NCBI GenBank assembly: GCA_017311315.1
Contig: CM029664.1
Location: 21,464,302-21,528,301 of the forward strand
Length of the DNA stretch: 64,000 nucleotides
Origin: Dendrocalamus latiflorus
Lineage: Eukaryota; Streptophyta; Magnoliopsida; Poales; Poaceae
Direction of reading: 5' to 3'
The notes beneath the pieces were generated by a model. That model ran no database searches, had not been told where the DNA came from, and worked only from the letters and a program-made list of their open reading frames with translations. Shown piece after piece: positions 35,101 through 46,600 of the stretch. Made by a program: the position numbers and the translations under genes. The stretch's first letter is position 1, and the number at the start of each line of letters is the position of its first letter.

Positions 35101-38100
35101 TTCTGCTACCATGGATTCTGCAATTCGTCCTATTGCCGAGTCATTGGCCATAATGAAAGCTAGCGCTGAGAAGATGGCCAGCGGCAACCTCGGCAAAGGG
35201 TTGGGGGAAGCCTTCCTCAACCTGCATGCTTTATTAGAGAAGATCTGTAAGGAGCGAGAGGAGGCGAAACAAGAGGCCGCTCGTAGAGCAGAGGAGGCGA
35301 CAGACATCGATCTGCTGGCTGTTAGAGGCGACGAGGACGAGGCTGATCCCCTGCCTCCTGCGCTTCTGCCTCTCTCGCCTCCCTCTAACGATGAGGAGGA
35401 CGAGGCTGACCTCGTCTCCATCACCGAGCTCACCGGCCATGGCCATGGAGCGTCCAATCGTGGAGCCGTGCTGAAGAACGGGGAAGAAGGAGATGCAAGG
35501 GTTGGACCGGAGCAGGAAGAGGGGTTGAACCGGAGGAAAGACAGCGGTCTGACCGGGTCTCCACCCCGCTCCTCGGCGCCGCTTTTCTCCTCGCAGCCAC
35601 CAGATCCGTCGCTCCGCGTCACCAACTTCACTGGTCGTCCTTGGCGTCGCCCCGGCCGCTCGCTCCTCCGGCCGCCGACCCTTGCCGTGGGTCGCAGCCC
35701 CCTGCCGCCTGCGCCGGCACAATCTCTGTGCCGTCGTCGCTCCGCCGTCCCCATCTTTCTCCAGCGTCGGCCGCAGCCCCGGATCCGAGCCGTCGTCGCC
35801 GTCGCAAGGCTCCTCTGGCGCCCGAAGCCGCCCTCCACGCGCCTCACTTGCGCCCGAGAGCCGCCGCCGCTGGGGCCGCCAGAGCTGCCACCACCGCCGC
35901 CGCAGCCGCTCCTCCACCGCAGTCGGCCCCGAGCCGCCGCCTCCATCTGCAGCCTCCGCCGCATCCACTCGGGCCGCCCCACCCCGGTCCGCCGCCGCTC
36001 GGGAGATCCTCACCCGTACCAGATCGGCCGCCGCCGCTCGGAAAATCTGCACCAGATCGGCCGCCGCCGCTCGGGAAATCCGCACCAGATCGGCCGCGCC
36101 GCCGCTCGGGAGCCATCTTCTTGCCGCCGCCGCCGGCTCCCGATCGAGGTCGTCTCGCGCGCCCGAGGCTGTCGAGCAGGGTCGCCGCTCGGGAGTTGGG
36201 CCGCCGCTCGGGAGCCCATCTTCGCGCCGTCGCCGCCGGCTCCCGATCAAGGACGACGCTGTCGCCACCGCCGTCCCCGACCCCGCCGACCGCTGTCGCC
36301 GACCCGCCGACCGCCGTCGCAGACCCTCTGTCGCCGACTCCTCTGTCTTTGAGTCTCGGTCGGGTTGGAGACTTTAGTCTCGATCGGGTTTGATTGTAAA
36401 CCGATTGGAAAAAAAAAGCCAAAAAAAAAAGCAAAAAAAAAAGGGTAAAAAAAAATCAAAAATAAAAAAAAAACAATTTTTTTTTCAGAAAAAAAACTTC
36501 TTTTGCAGGCATTATATACAGAAGGTGCTACACTTCGTCTAGCCTTGTCCCGCTTGGATCTGGCCGGTCGTCTTCATCCGCTGCAGGACCCCACCATCGT
36601 TCGTCTTCTACATTGGCGTCGAAGGTCTTCCGTTGACGTCATGACCGCTACCTAGCAGCTCGAGGACGAGCTGCATGTCCGGGAGGGGTGTAATGTCATA
36701 AACGTGGGCCTTAGGCCTAGTCGGTTCATTATTAGGAATTAGAGATTATATTCTATTTGAGTTAGAGATTAGTTTCCATTGTTAGGGATATAATTAGAGA
36801 TATGATATGAGTTTCCATATTATTAGAGATAGGATTGGAATTAGATTCGATCTGTTAGGGGGAGCCCATCTATATAAGAGGGCTACCGCATGCTATTGAG
36901 ATCAATCAGAGAAATATCGCCATTCTCGTGGTGGTGTTTACCCTGGTTCATAACAATGTCTTTGCATAAGATAATTATTTGCATTCTCTATTTTTCAGGT
37001 GAAATGCGTAGAGGTTTTCAAGGAGTTTTACCAAACAAGAACAAAGCACAGGAAGCTTACCTGGATATATTCCCTGGGAACCTGTAATATTAATGCAAAG
37101 TTCGAGGCCAAAACTATTGAGCTCATTGTTACAACTTATCAGGTAATTCAAAACTGCATTTTGAATGATCATTTGCTTCTTTTATTAGATGTAATCTAAC
37201 ATGCCTTTGTCTTCTGTTGGTAGGCTGCATTGCTGCTGCTATTTAATGGAGTTGACAGACTAAGCTATTCTGAGATTGTGACACAGCTAAATCTCTCAGA
37301 TGATGATGTTGTGCGTTTGCTCCATTCTCTCTCTTGTGCAAAATACAAGATTCTTAACAAAGAACCAAATAACAAATCTATTTCACCGAATGATGTCTTT
37401 GAGTTCAATTCAAAATTTACTGACAAGATGCGAAGAATAAAGGTATCTTTTTTTTTTATGTTTCTAGATTTGGTTACTTTTCTGAGCTCTCATTTTTTTG
37501 ATGTATTATCTTGGTTTGTAATGATATTCACAGATACCTCTTCCTCCAGTTGATGAGAAGAAGAAAGTTGTTGAAGATGTTGACAAGGATCGCAGATATG
37601 CAATTGATGCATCCATTGTCCGCATTATGAAGAGCCGCAAAGTATTGGGTCATCAGCAGCTTGTAATGGAATGTGTGGAGCAGCTTGGTCGCATGTTCAA
37701 GGTATGAAACATTTGTTAAAGAAAGTAGTTGTAGATGTTGGTAAAAGAATTTTCCTTGTCCTCCTTTTAAGTGCTGGGTTCAATAAATTCAGCTATGTTT
37801 GTTACATCGTGTTGTTTTTGCCCTAAGGCTTGTGACGCTTGTCACAAGTTCTACTTTTTGTGTCTAACGGTCATTTATTCCCTCCATGGGAATATCATCC
37901 ATTACGTAGGTCCTTTTGGCTAGCACCCTTGTCTTCTTTTGCTCTGTGCATTCTGCATTGCACGCCTAAGACTTGCACCATCATCTTTTTGGCCTTTTTT
38001 TTTGTGTAATATAATTGTGTGTATATGGTTGAGCTGGCATTCAGGAAATGTTGAAAGCATTTTATTATCTGAGCTTCCTTTGATGACTTCACATGATAAA

Positions 38101-38229
38101 AGGGCTACTCTTTTTTTTCTTCTGCAGCCTGACTTCAAGGCAATAAAGAAGCGGATTGAGGATCTAATCACAAGGGATTACTTGGAGAGGGATAAAGATA
38201 ACCCAAATGTGTACAGATACTTGGCTTGA
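29151..38229 (+). CDS. CUL1: Cullin-1, SCF ubiquitin-ligase scaffold, 18 exons, 745 aa
   Basis: Cullin-1 bridges Skp1/F-box substrate adaptors (N-terminus) and Rbx1-E2 (C-terminus) in the nucleus and cytosol. Exons: 29151-29293, 29403-29502, 32027-32212, 32331-32378, 32453-32656, 32739-32816, 33014-33103, 33187-33267, 33347-33409, 33705-33740, 33830-33916, 34012-34161, 34252-34307, 34408-34690, 36999-37142, 37224-37442, 37534-37701, 38128-38229. All introns are GT-AG, phases agree and no stop interrupts, giving 745 residues as expected for plant CUL1. Landmarks: RKTIDLEQGW near the start, REKHDEFMLRE, KLARRLLFDKSANDEHE and TVLTTGFWPSY in the cullin homology region, and IVRIMKSRK with Lys689 as the expected NEDD8 attachment site, ending YRYLA. 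Intron 2 (2.5 kb) contains an old internal duplication; intron 14 carries a 2,152-bp LTR element and would be about 151 bp without it. The gene appears functional if intron 14 is still spliced. Confidence 0.96.
30370..30950 (+). repeat. Intron 2 duplication, left copy
   Basis: This segment recurs at about 31340-31840 in the same orientation. Shared landmarks in order are 'attgcttgatttggaggat', 'gctgagaaca', 'attaaatcttttgattgt', 'ctgttctctgcca' and 'tgcccccacc'. The copies are well diverged, so the duplication is old. Confidence 0.7.
31340..31840 (+). repeat. Intron 2 duplication, right copy
   Basis: It matches 30370-30950, offset about 960 bp. The spacing and order of landmarks are kept, with several small indels. 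Confidence 0.7.
34804..35065 (+). repeat. 5' LTR (262 bp) of the intronic element
   Basis: Starts TG and ends CA, with TATA-like sequence at 34981-34988. Appears identical to 36694-36955. Confidence 0.93.
35069..35081 (+). other. Primer binding site of the intronic element
   Basis: tggtatcagagcc is complementary to the initiator Met-tRNA 3' end and begins four bases after the 5' LTR. Confidence 0.85.
35111..36352 (+). CDS. 413-codon ORF of the intronic LTR element, function unknown
   Basis: The ORF begins 45 bases after the 5' LTR. The first about 150 residues are acidic with a Lys/Glu/Ala-rich helical stretch (EKICKEREEAKQEAARRAEE) and could be a shortened gag-like part; I see no zinc knuckle. 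The rest is Pro/Arg/Ser-rich and read from GC-rich low-complexity DNA, with the same DNA unit (agatcggccgccgccgctcgg) repeated at about 36022-36100. The downstream phrase coding 'QLEDELHVREG' just before the purine tract recalls the end of Ty3/Gypsy polyproteins. It may be captured host sequence. Alternative long frames on both strands here are compositional. Confidence 0.45.
   Translation: MDSAIRPIAESLAIMKASAEKMASGNLGKGLGEAFLNLHALLEKICKEREEAKQEAARRAEEATDIDLLAVRGDEDEADPLPPALLPLSPPSNDEEDEADLVSITELTGHGHGASNRGAVLKNGEEGDARVGPEQEEGLNRRKDSGLTGSPPRSSAPLFSSQPPDPSLRVTNFTGRPWRRPGRSLLRPPTLAVGRSPLPPAPAQSLCRRRSAVPIFLQRRPQPRIRAVVAVARLLWRPKPPSTRLTCAREPPPLGPPELPPPPPQPLLHRSRPRAAASICSLRRIHSGRPTPVRRRSGDPHPYQIGRRRSENLHQIGRRRSGNPHQIGRAAAREPSSCRRRRLPIEVVSRARGCRAGSPLGSWAAAREPIFAPSPPAPDQGRRCRHRRPRPRRPLSPTRRPPSQTLCRRLLCL
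36694..36955 (+). repeat. 3' LTR (262 bp) of the intronic element
   Basis: Appears identical to the 5' LTR. It ends CA and is followed by the target duplication ATGTC. Confidence 0.93.
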
Positions 38230-39230
38230 TCTATCGGTTCTGTCAGTGGACTGATATTTTCCTGAGCCTGACTTCCGTGCCCTGCAGTGTTGCCACGATT
38301 TATCGATTCCACTGTACATGCAGCTTGACCGGTGGTTGGGACTGTCAATAGAGCCCACCAGGATAAAGGTTCGCAGATGGGCAGATGGGAATGCATGCGA
38401 GTCTTACATAAATGTTGTAACATCATGTATTAGGTCCTGTGCGATTTGTTCTACTAGTCTCCATATATATAGCTTTGTTGTATTTTAATCAGTTGTCTAG
38501 ATAAATGGAGAGAATTATGAACTGGCGATCCATCCATCTTGCTGTCAATGCAGTAAGATGTCAATCTACGTTGTATTTGTTGTGAATTTATGTCTGGACT
38601 TGCTGGTAGTACTGGTCATGATTGTCACAACTATGGCCATGCTTGTATCGAATTGATTTACTGTACATGTCTAGCATAAGCTAAGTGTTGTTTGAGGGAA
38701 GCTTAGTACTGTTTGTACATGTAACTTTCCTTGCAAATTGATCACCACTGAGCTTAGCTAAAAATCCAATTCTAAGGTTAGTGTTTGATATAAGTTCGTG
38801 CTGCAAGTTAAAGATATGTTGCGCATCAAGTAAATAACAGAAATTTGTCGAAGAAAACAGTGGAATCTGTTGGAGATGGGGAAAAGAATCAAATTAATCA
38901 TGGTAAAAATTTTTGCATGGAACATTTGACTCGTGGGCCACTCACTAGGATCCGGAATTTCTTGAATTTTTGTGAGTGGCAACTCAAATAAAACTGAAAA
39001 CAGCTTCTGAACTAGGACAGTGTTATGTTTTTAGTCCACAGTTAAATCTAGAAAATATTATGAAGCTTCAACCAAGGTTTGCAGAAAGTGATTTCAAATA
39101 AATCCTTGAACCTGTGCCGGCAACGGTGACGGGCTGGTAATTGGAAATTACTCAACTGGGTGTGTTACCAACTCAAATGCAAATGCATTTTTTAGAGGAT
39201 AGAGATAATTGGCTAACATAGTCGTATTAA
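38230..39230 (+). other. CUL1 3' UTR and intergenic DNA
   Basis: The first roughly 300 bases are the probable 3' UTR of CUL1. The remainder is AT-rich with no recognised gene or element. Confidence 0.5.
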
Positions 39231-39375
39231 GGGCTGTTCATATAGGCTTTTGTTGGTGACTTTTAGCTTTAGCTTATGAATAGTAGTAGCTGATAGAAGT
39301 GGTTTGTAGAAACTGGGATGTTTATATAGTCTTATACCTGATAAATAATAGTGGCTGATACAACCTGAGTGCATT
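39231..39375 (+). mobile_element. MITE family A, truncated copy
   Basis: Begins 'gggctgttcatataggcttttg' and contains 'ttttagctttagcttatgaatagtag', matching the left half of the copy at 62465-62680. The right half is missing or rearranged. Confidence 0.55.
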
Positions 39376-39539
39376 ATATAAAAAAGAGAGTAAATGACTA
39401 ACGTAATTGGGACATACGATGATACGTAGTGCGTTACAACATGCTAAAGTAAAAAAGTACAGGAATACAACATAGGCATGTACAATATTTGAAACTGTAA
39501 CTCATCCTACCAAAGTAAGCGTAATGCTATTTTAGAGCA

Positions 39540-40440
39540 CGTCCATAGGCCTATTGGACCTCCCAACACTGCCCTTAGGAGACTCTGTGCCCCCCTCGAT
39601 ATCTATCGTCATCGTTGATGTCGAAGTTGGCCTCATCAAACATCGCTAAGTCGATGATGAAGTTGTGCAAAGCCATAGTCGCCACTATAACTTTCTTCTG
39701 TGTGTCTATGTCTTAGCTCGGCATGCTCAACAGGATGCACCACTTATTCTTCCAAACGCCGAATGCGCACTCAATCACATTGCGCAGAGAGGAGTTGTGG
39801 TAGTTAAATACTTCTTTCATCCCAATAGGCCGTCCACCTCGTGTGAAATTAGGTATGTGGTACTATTGATTTCTGTATGGAGCTAGGAACCCCTCCTTGT
39901 TCGGGTAACCGGAATCCACCAAGTAGTACTTTCCTACCGTAAAATATAATTGGAGGCCCAGTCAGTCACCACACTTGAGTGCACATGCATACGTTTATGT
40001 AAGAAGACGCATCATACATACCTGTTGGTGGGTGTGGGAAGCGGTTCGCATAGGTAGCCATGGAATCCTAAATGATCTTCGTGTCGTGCGTAGCTCCGCT
40101 CCATCTAGAACACACGAACGTGAACCGCCTGTTGAAGTCACCCATTGTGAGTACATTGTGACTTGTGTAACCGTGTCGGTTGTAGTGCCTTGATGCTACT
40201 CATCCCAAGACCGATGCTGTCACATGTGTACCATCGATCGCCCCAATGCAATTGTTGAAATTCTGGTGAAAACGTGCCTCCTTCAACCTCGTATGTACCG
40301 TGCGGAACTATGGATTCATGTGACGTACAATATCACTTACCAATGTTGCAAACGATGTCCAAGCCTTGTTGAATGTATCGCTCACATGACCCGCAGATGC
40401 TCGAATCTATTCTATGCCTGTCTATTTGACTGAGAGGAGC
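39540..40440 (-). pseudogene. PIF/Harbinger transposase remnant
   Basis: On the minus strand, the fragments NNCIGAIDGTHV (about 40226-40260), YYLVDSGYPNKEGFLAPYR (about 39880-39935) and SSLRNVIECAFGVWKNKW (about 39745-39800), followed by MALHNFI, match the DDE nuclease of plant PIF/Harbinger elements. All three acidic residues are visible, but stops and frameshifts separate the blocks. The upstream helical region (residues resembling HVSDTFNKAW) is recognisable to about 40430. It pairs with the Myb/SANT-like ORF to its right, the usual two-gene layout of this superfamily. 'gagcacgtccataggcctattgg' near 39535 may be part of one end; the other end was not found. Confidence 0.8.
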
Positions 40441-40816
40441 CCTAGTGCACAACATAGCAGCAATATTACTACACATCATAGAAACTCTACAAGATCACAG
40501 ATTGGTACTACTGATCATAGAACCTACCAGCATATTGCTACAAGATCACAGATTGCTACAAGATTACAAATGCAATACCAGTAAAGCAATATGCAAGCAA
40601 ACTCAGATTATTGTCATAGTTAAGTACCACAATTTAGCTCGTGACTAGAGCCACAGAGAACTATTTGGACACATGAAAGTTCAGTCCGGAGTAAAATCAC
40701 AAGAGCATGGTAGTAAACAAAATTGCAATACGATATCAATATGAAAAACGGGCAGGAGGGTCTACTGTTCACTTCGTGGTCTTCCTGTCAGCCTAGCTCT
40801 GCCTAGTCCAGGCTAG

Positions 40817-41739
40817 CTACCCTGTCGGGGTCTTGAAGTTGGCGAACATTTGACAGTACTGAGCATGCATGAAAAGCTGACTCATGTTGTAGTACCCATC
40901 GCTGTCCTCCGGGGCACTGCTACCAATGACCCGCTCCATCAACTCAACAATTTCATCCTTCACTATGCACAAGGGACGTGAGGTCACCGGAAGGGTGGAG
41001 CTATGACGGCCTCTAGACTGCTCGTAGAGGTCAATGAATCTCTCGAGCTGTACATCTTGGTAGGTCCTCTTGGGTTTCTTCCCTTTATGAGAATCAGGCA
41101 CATAAGGCCATTTTCCCTTACTGGTGGATGACAGTCCACTATGTCCGGCTCTAGTCGGTAGGTCGCTCCCCTCATCATTCTCATGGCTGTGGCTGGGCTC
41201 GGCCCTGGGGACGTATGTGTCCGCATTAGTGCATACAGTCTCCTTAAAAAGCCTCTCTAGGAGGTTCTCGTTGGCGAGGGGTGCCTTGCAAAACTTCTTG
41301 ATGTCGTCCATACACTGCAAAAGAAAAGAGAAAAAAATAGGGCATTTGTGAGTTGGGGCACGAACCAGAGATCACAACAAAGTGTATGCGCAGAGGCTAA
41401 CCTTGGCTTGCTTCTCCCACCACTCAAGGTCAGCTACAATAGTCCTAGTTGCACGCAACTTAAGAGTCTTCCAATTAGATAAATCCTTCTTTAGTGCATC
41501 CCATTTGTTATTCATTTGTTTGTAGGTGTACTGCTGGCTGGTTTGCTCTTCGAACTTTCAAAGAAGATTGTTGTAGTCGCCGGTTTGCTCTTCAAACTTT
41601 CGAAGAAGATTGTTGTAGAACTTACCAGATGGTAGTGATGTGGGTGGTTCTTGTAGTTTATTTCCTCCAAGCAGATGACAATGAAAATGCTGATCACTTC
41701 ATCATCCCAAACAACCAGGGTTTCACGCTTGAGGGCCAT
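40817..41739 (-). pseudogene. Myb/SANT-like ORF of the PIF/Harbinger element
   Basis: The minus-strand start at 41739 reads MALKRETLVVWDDEV, the beginning of the plant Myb/SANT-like DNA-binding domain. It continues after a frameshift with NNKWDALKKDLSNWKTLK (about 41445-41515) and WWEKQAK. A plausible intron (donor after 41403, acceptor before 41312) joins a second exon reading CMDDIKKFCKAPLANENLLERLF and ending at 40817. A 42-bp unit coding YNNLLRKFEEQTG is tandemly doubled near 41535-41618. In this superfamily the partner protein helps the transposase bind DNA. The frameshift makes this copy non-functional. Confidence 0.75.
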
Positions 41740-42364
41740 CTCTAAAACCCCGATGCCACCGGTCCCCACAACAGATCATGGAGCATAGTGTAGGACACAA
41801 AAATCACGCACAAGGAAATGGTAATCGTGCGGGAGAATAAGAACAATAGTGGAGGTAAAAGTCATAGATAAAAGCTACTATGGTGGATATAATAATCGAA
41901 AAGAAAAGCTAGCATGGAATAAGAAGAATGGGGAGGAGAGGTGGATTATGCCTTCAATCGGCAATGGAGATAGTGGGGATGTGGTGGCCGTGGAAACTCT
42001 AGGCGATGGGAGGGAGAAGAGCGGGCTGACATCAGGGTAGGCAAAATGAGGCTGGATGGCAAAGGATCTGACTGTAGGGAAAGCAGATCTGGCAGGGGGC
42101 ACCATATTTGGCCGAGGGAAGAGCAGATCTGGCGAGGGGGTGGAGCATTAGAGGGTGTTGGATTAGGCCGTATGGAGAGCGTATTTGGCGGGGGGAGGGG
42201 GTGGGCATCGAATCTGGCCGAGGGAAGAGCAGATTTGCCCAAGGGGAGGGCGATGGAGGGCATCGAAGGGTGGCATAGAGACGTGATCGAGGGGGGGAAG
42301 TAGTTGCCACGGGAGAGCTCTTGCATATGGACTATCGCGAGTGGGGCATGCCCTCGCATGATGT
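41740..42364. other. Purine-rich remnant between Harbinger and Copia elements
   Basis: A G-rich plus strand repeats 'gagggaagagcagat(t/c)tg' and 'tatttggc' motifs several times at about 42090-42250. No gene or element end was recognised. It could be part of the Harbinger element beyond its ORF. Confidence 0.4.
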
Positions 42365-43610
42365 ATTGGACGTGGCTTCCATGTTGGATCAAAACTGCAG
42401 CGCATGGATGGTGCATTGAAGAGTGGTTTAGGTCAAGATGGAGTTGGTTTGATCAAGACGGATCATGGCTAAGGACTTAGCAGATGCACACTTATGCGCT
42501 TTGAAAAGTATGCATAAGTGAACTTTTGTGAGTAAAACCCATGTGTGTGAGGTTAATGGATTTCTCCCATTGTAATAGTGGATAGGATCCACTAAGGGTA
42601 ATAGGTGGCTGGTTGCACACCTATAAAGGGGGTTGAGATGGAGACATGTGGTTAACCATCCAAACTCTCTCTTATGTGCCCTCTTGTTTAGGGTTAGGGT
42701 TTGCGAGTGGAGCACTTGGTGTGCTCTCTGTCCTCCAAGGTGGAGTGGCTGTAAAACCTACCTTCTAAAGTGGCAATACATCAATCTTTGATGATCTCAT
42801 GTCTATTTCTTGTTTTGATTGATTTGCTCTTATTTCGGTTGGTTTGATCCCTCCTCTTCCCTCTTCTTGATCTTGCTGTGCCAAGGATGTGATTGAGATG
42901 GAGATAACCTCAGAAAATCAATATCCTATCATCTATACACTTTGATAACAAGTTCATAAAGAAACCAGGTTTTGCTTGATTTTGGTGTCTTTGAGTGATT
43001 TCTTGTTTCAAGGGTTTTTGGATCATGTTCAAGGGTTTTTGGATTGTGTTCTTTGGTGTTCTAGCTTACTATGATATGTGGGAACATATCTAAAGCTATC
43101 TTGGCCATCATCCACCCACGAGCAAGTTGTATTCATCGATTTTGGTTTTGGCTCTATTTCGGTGCACCTTTCCTTCAAACTAAAAAAAATCTCAACTTTG
43201 GCCAAGATTTTTATAATTGTTTGTTGGAATAAATTCTTGATCCTAGAGTAGATCTCTGTAAAGTTTTATTTCATTTAGATTTATAGATTGAAAGTTCTCT
43301 CGATTTTTGTTTTTGAAACCGTACTGAAAATACTATTCATTAGGCTAATTTTACTGTAGCAACTGTCAAACCGCCACCATTGAAGTAGCGGCCAGACCGC
43401 CTAGAACCAGTCAGATCACAATTTCTATACCAGTTAGACCGTCGGGAAGTGGTTGCTTCAAGGTTTTGTATTTTTGGCTATTTGTCTTGAGTTTTGGATG
43501 AAAATTCTATTTTCTGCAACTCTGTAGTTGTGTGAGAATAGAATCTTGAATACTTGGAGAAAAATTTTAGTTGGCACCATTCACTCCCTCTATTGCCATC
43601 TGGTTCAACA
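42365..43610 (+). repeat. 5' LTR of element Z, left part missing
   Basis: It aligns with about 54375-55591 of the 3' LTR; the first about 690 bases of that LTR have no counterpart here. It ends ttcaaca at 43610. Confidence 0.8.
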
Positions 43611-43612
43611 AG

Positions 43613-43625
43613 TGGTATTAGAGCC
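43613..43625 (+). other. Primer binding site of element Z
   Basis: tggtattagagcc differs at one base from the standard initiator Met-tRNA site and begins three bases after the LTR. Confidence 0.75.
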
Positions 43626-43666
43626 TGGTTAGCTCTTCTTGTAGATCTTAACCAGTCTTAAGAGCT

Positions 43667-46600
43667 ATGGCAGCAGACAAGTATTCCACAAAGCATCCTA
43701 TCTTCGATGGGGTTGACTATCCCTTTTGGAAGAGTAGGATGGAGTCCTACAGTCAGGCTTAAGGCTTTGCGATTTGAAGAAAGGTTAAGACTCGACTTGT
43801 TGTTCCTACCAATGAGTACATCACAGCCATGAATATGCCTGATGTGAAGGCAAACGCTAAGATAAAGAACATTATCATTCAAGGTCTTAGCAGAAGTGAG
43901 TTTGATCGCATCTCTCATCTCATGTTGGCATACGACATCTGGGTGACTCTCGATGCATACCATGAAGGCGCCACCCAGATCAAGACAGTCCGACAGGATC
44001 AGTATAAGAGGGAATATAACAAATTTAAGATTCTTGCTAGTGAGTCCTTAGATGAGTGCTTTGGTAGATTTCACATGATATTAAGCAACGTCCGAGCTAT
44101 TGGTCTCACATACCCACTCAGATAATGCTCGATAGATGTTGACTGCACTAGATCTCAGAGTTTGGGAGATGAAAGTGACCACCATCAAGGACACGACTGA
44201 TTTATCGACCTTGACCCTTGACGCGTTGTACTCTCGCCTCAAGACTCATAAGATCGACGTCATCTCTCACAAGACAAAGTCGTAGTCGATGGTCTTGGTC
44301 ACTGGTCCCACATCTGCTTTTGGACCATCTTCTGATGGTATCTCTGGTTTCTCTTTGGCTGCTTTGTGCAAGATGAGTGATGAACAACTTGAGCAGTTTC
44401 TAGAGACTGAGTTAGCCCTCTTAGCCAGAAAGTTCTCTCATGCATACAAGAGGGTTAGAGAGAGAAAGGAGGTCCGGTGATTTGCTTTGAGTGTAATGAC
44501 CCCAACCACATTTGAGCAAATTGCCTTAAGCTGGAGAAGGGTAAGAATGACTATGGTGGTACGAGCAAGAACGACTACATCAGCAAGAACCGCAACAAGA
44601 AGTCTCTAGCTTGTGATCAAGGCAAGGAGAAGGAGTACCACAACCTCAGCAAGGCGAAGATGCTCTTCTAGTGCGTTGTTGGACTCTGGGTTTTACCAAC
44701 TCAAAATCCTCTGTGATTTCACCGCACTATTCATTGGATCAGTAGATGGTGCTCATAGGTACATTGCTGAATCATTTCTTCTTAATTGACTTTTGCACGA
44801 CATTTAATTGACTTATAGCTATCAAGATTAATAGTATTCCTTAGGGTGACAAGGTTCATGGATATTCAAGTGTCAAGGAATGGGGTATTATATTACTAGA
44901 TCGACGAGCAGGTTTTAGCTACCTTATGAGTAATACATGTTTGCATATAAAGTAAAGCATGTAGTTTTGATAATTTAAATGAACATAATTATAGGCTCAA
45001 AATGATCAAAGTATTGACTCGCCTAGATCAAAAGCTTGGGGGTCTTGTGCTGCTTCAATCAGGGGCTTGTTCGCACCTTTGAGCTCTACTCGGGAGAACG
45101 TACTAGAAAATGGTTGGAGAAACGATGGAGTGATGGGGTGGCATGGTACTGGAGTCGGAGAGGAAGGCACTTGCCGGCAGCCTACAGATGGAGAGGGAAT
45201 GATTAGATGAGGGAGGAGGGAGAAGGAGTGATGGAGAACTCAGGGAGAAGCTCAGGAGGTCCCGACGTCCACCGAGGGGAGCTGGTGATGGAGATTGCCG
45301 GTGGAAGGGCTTGCGGCAAAGGAGGCGTGAGCTCAAGAAGGTGAGGGAGGCAGCAGTGGGATTTGAGTGAGAGTGGTGGAGAGCAAGGGAGGCTCAAGCA
45401 GCCTTTTATAGGCAGTGGAGGGGAGATTGACGTCGTGGAGTCTTGAGCGATGATGAGGCGGCCGTGCGAGTGGCGCCAACTTTGGCATTGCTACAGAGCA
45501 GGGCAGCACGACCGAAGCTCACCACAGTGGCACTGAAAGACGATGAGGACCACGGATTGTTGCTGCGTGGGAGAGGTTGTCCTGACGGTGCACTCCTTGG
45601 CCCAGTAGTTGTAGGAGGGCAGAGCGAAAGATGAGACAGAGGGGAAAGACGAGGCGGAGCCCAATCGAGCTCTAAAGCGGAGGCCGGGCGCAAATCGGTC
45701 GGGGTGCCGAACTACGGCCACACGAGGGGTCAATGAGGGAATATGGGAGCTGCACGAGGGATGAGGCTGCACAGAGATTTGAACGCGCAGAGGTCCAAGC
45801 AGCATCACCTTCCTTTCCAACCAAGTGGGGGGAGAAGGGCTGACGTGCGTGCAGGGCACCGGACCACGGTCAAATTGTGCGTGCACGAGGGAGGCGAATG
45901 CCGAGGAGCTATCACAGCAGCACGGTGAAGACGAGGCTGTTACCACTGAAGACGAGGTGGTCACCGTCCTTCTCTGGGTCAATGAGAGAACAACATCGAT
46001 TGAGGGAGAGAAAGGAAGAAGAGGGAGATGTAGGAAACGGCTGAGAAGACAAGGGTTGGAGAAGGCAAATTTTGCAAAAATTTAAATTGCCAACCAATTT
46101 TTGAGTTGCAATCTGACCATTAGGTTTAAATTCTTCGAAATTAAATCAGATTTTGAATTCTTTGTATTAGCACAAAAGCTTTCCAAAAATGGGATGTTAT
46201 AGATCCCACACACCTTAAACAGAATCTCTACCCTGAGATTCGAGTTACTATGGGAACAGAAAGGGAAAGTCCATTCTAAGTTGGTCCTCATGCTCCAAGG
46301 TTGCTTCTCGCTCTCATGTTGGCGTATGACATCTGGGTGATCCTCGATGCATACCATGAGGGCACCACCTAGATCAAGACTGTTCGATAGGATTAGTATA
46401 AGAGGGAATATAACAAATTTAAGATACTTGCTAGTGAGTCCTTAGATAAGTGCTTTGACAGATTTCACAAAATATTAAGCAACCTCCGAGCTATTGGTCT
46501 CACATACCCAGACTCAGATAATGCTCGATGGATGTTGATTGCACTAGATCTCAGAGTCTGGGAGATGAAAGTGACCACCATCAAGGTCACGACTGATCTA

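Larger units (their letters stand above)
34804..36955 (+). mobile_element. Young non-autonomous LTR retrotransposon in CUL1 intron 14
   Basis: Two 262-bp LTRs (34804-35065 and 36694-36955) begin TGTCATAAAC, end TTCATAACA and appear identical over their whole length. The target duplication ATGTC is perfect (34799-34803 and 36956-36960). A primer site tggtatcagagcc (35069-35081) matches initiator Met-tRNA, and a purine tract gggaggggtgtaa (36681-36693) precedes the 3' LTR. Both LTRs contain a TATA-like tatataag. The 1.6-kb interior lacks protease, integrase and reverse transcriptase, so it must have been mobilised in trans. It lies in the same orientation as CUL1. Confidence 0.93.

Noticed and set aside
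35234..36434. Minus-strand frames of up to 344 codons
   Set aside because: They are antisense to the intronic element ORF and open only because of GC-rich repeats.
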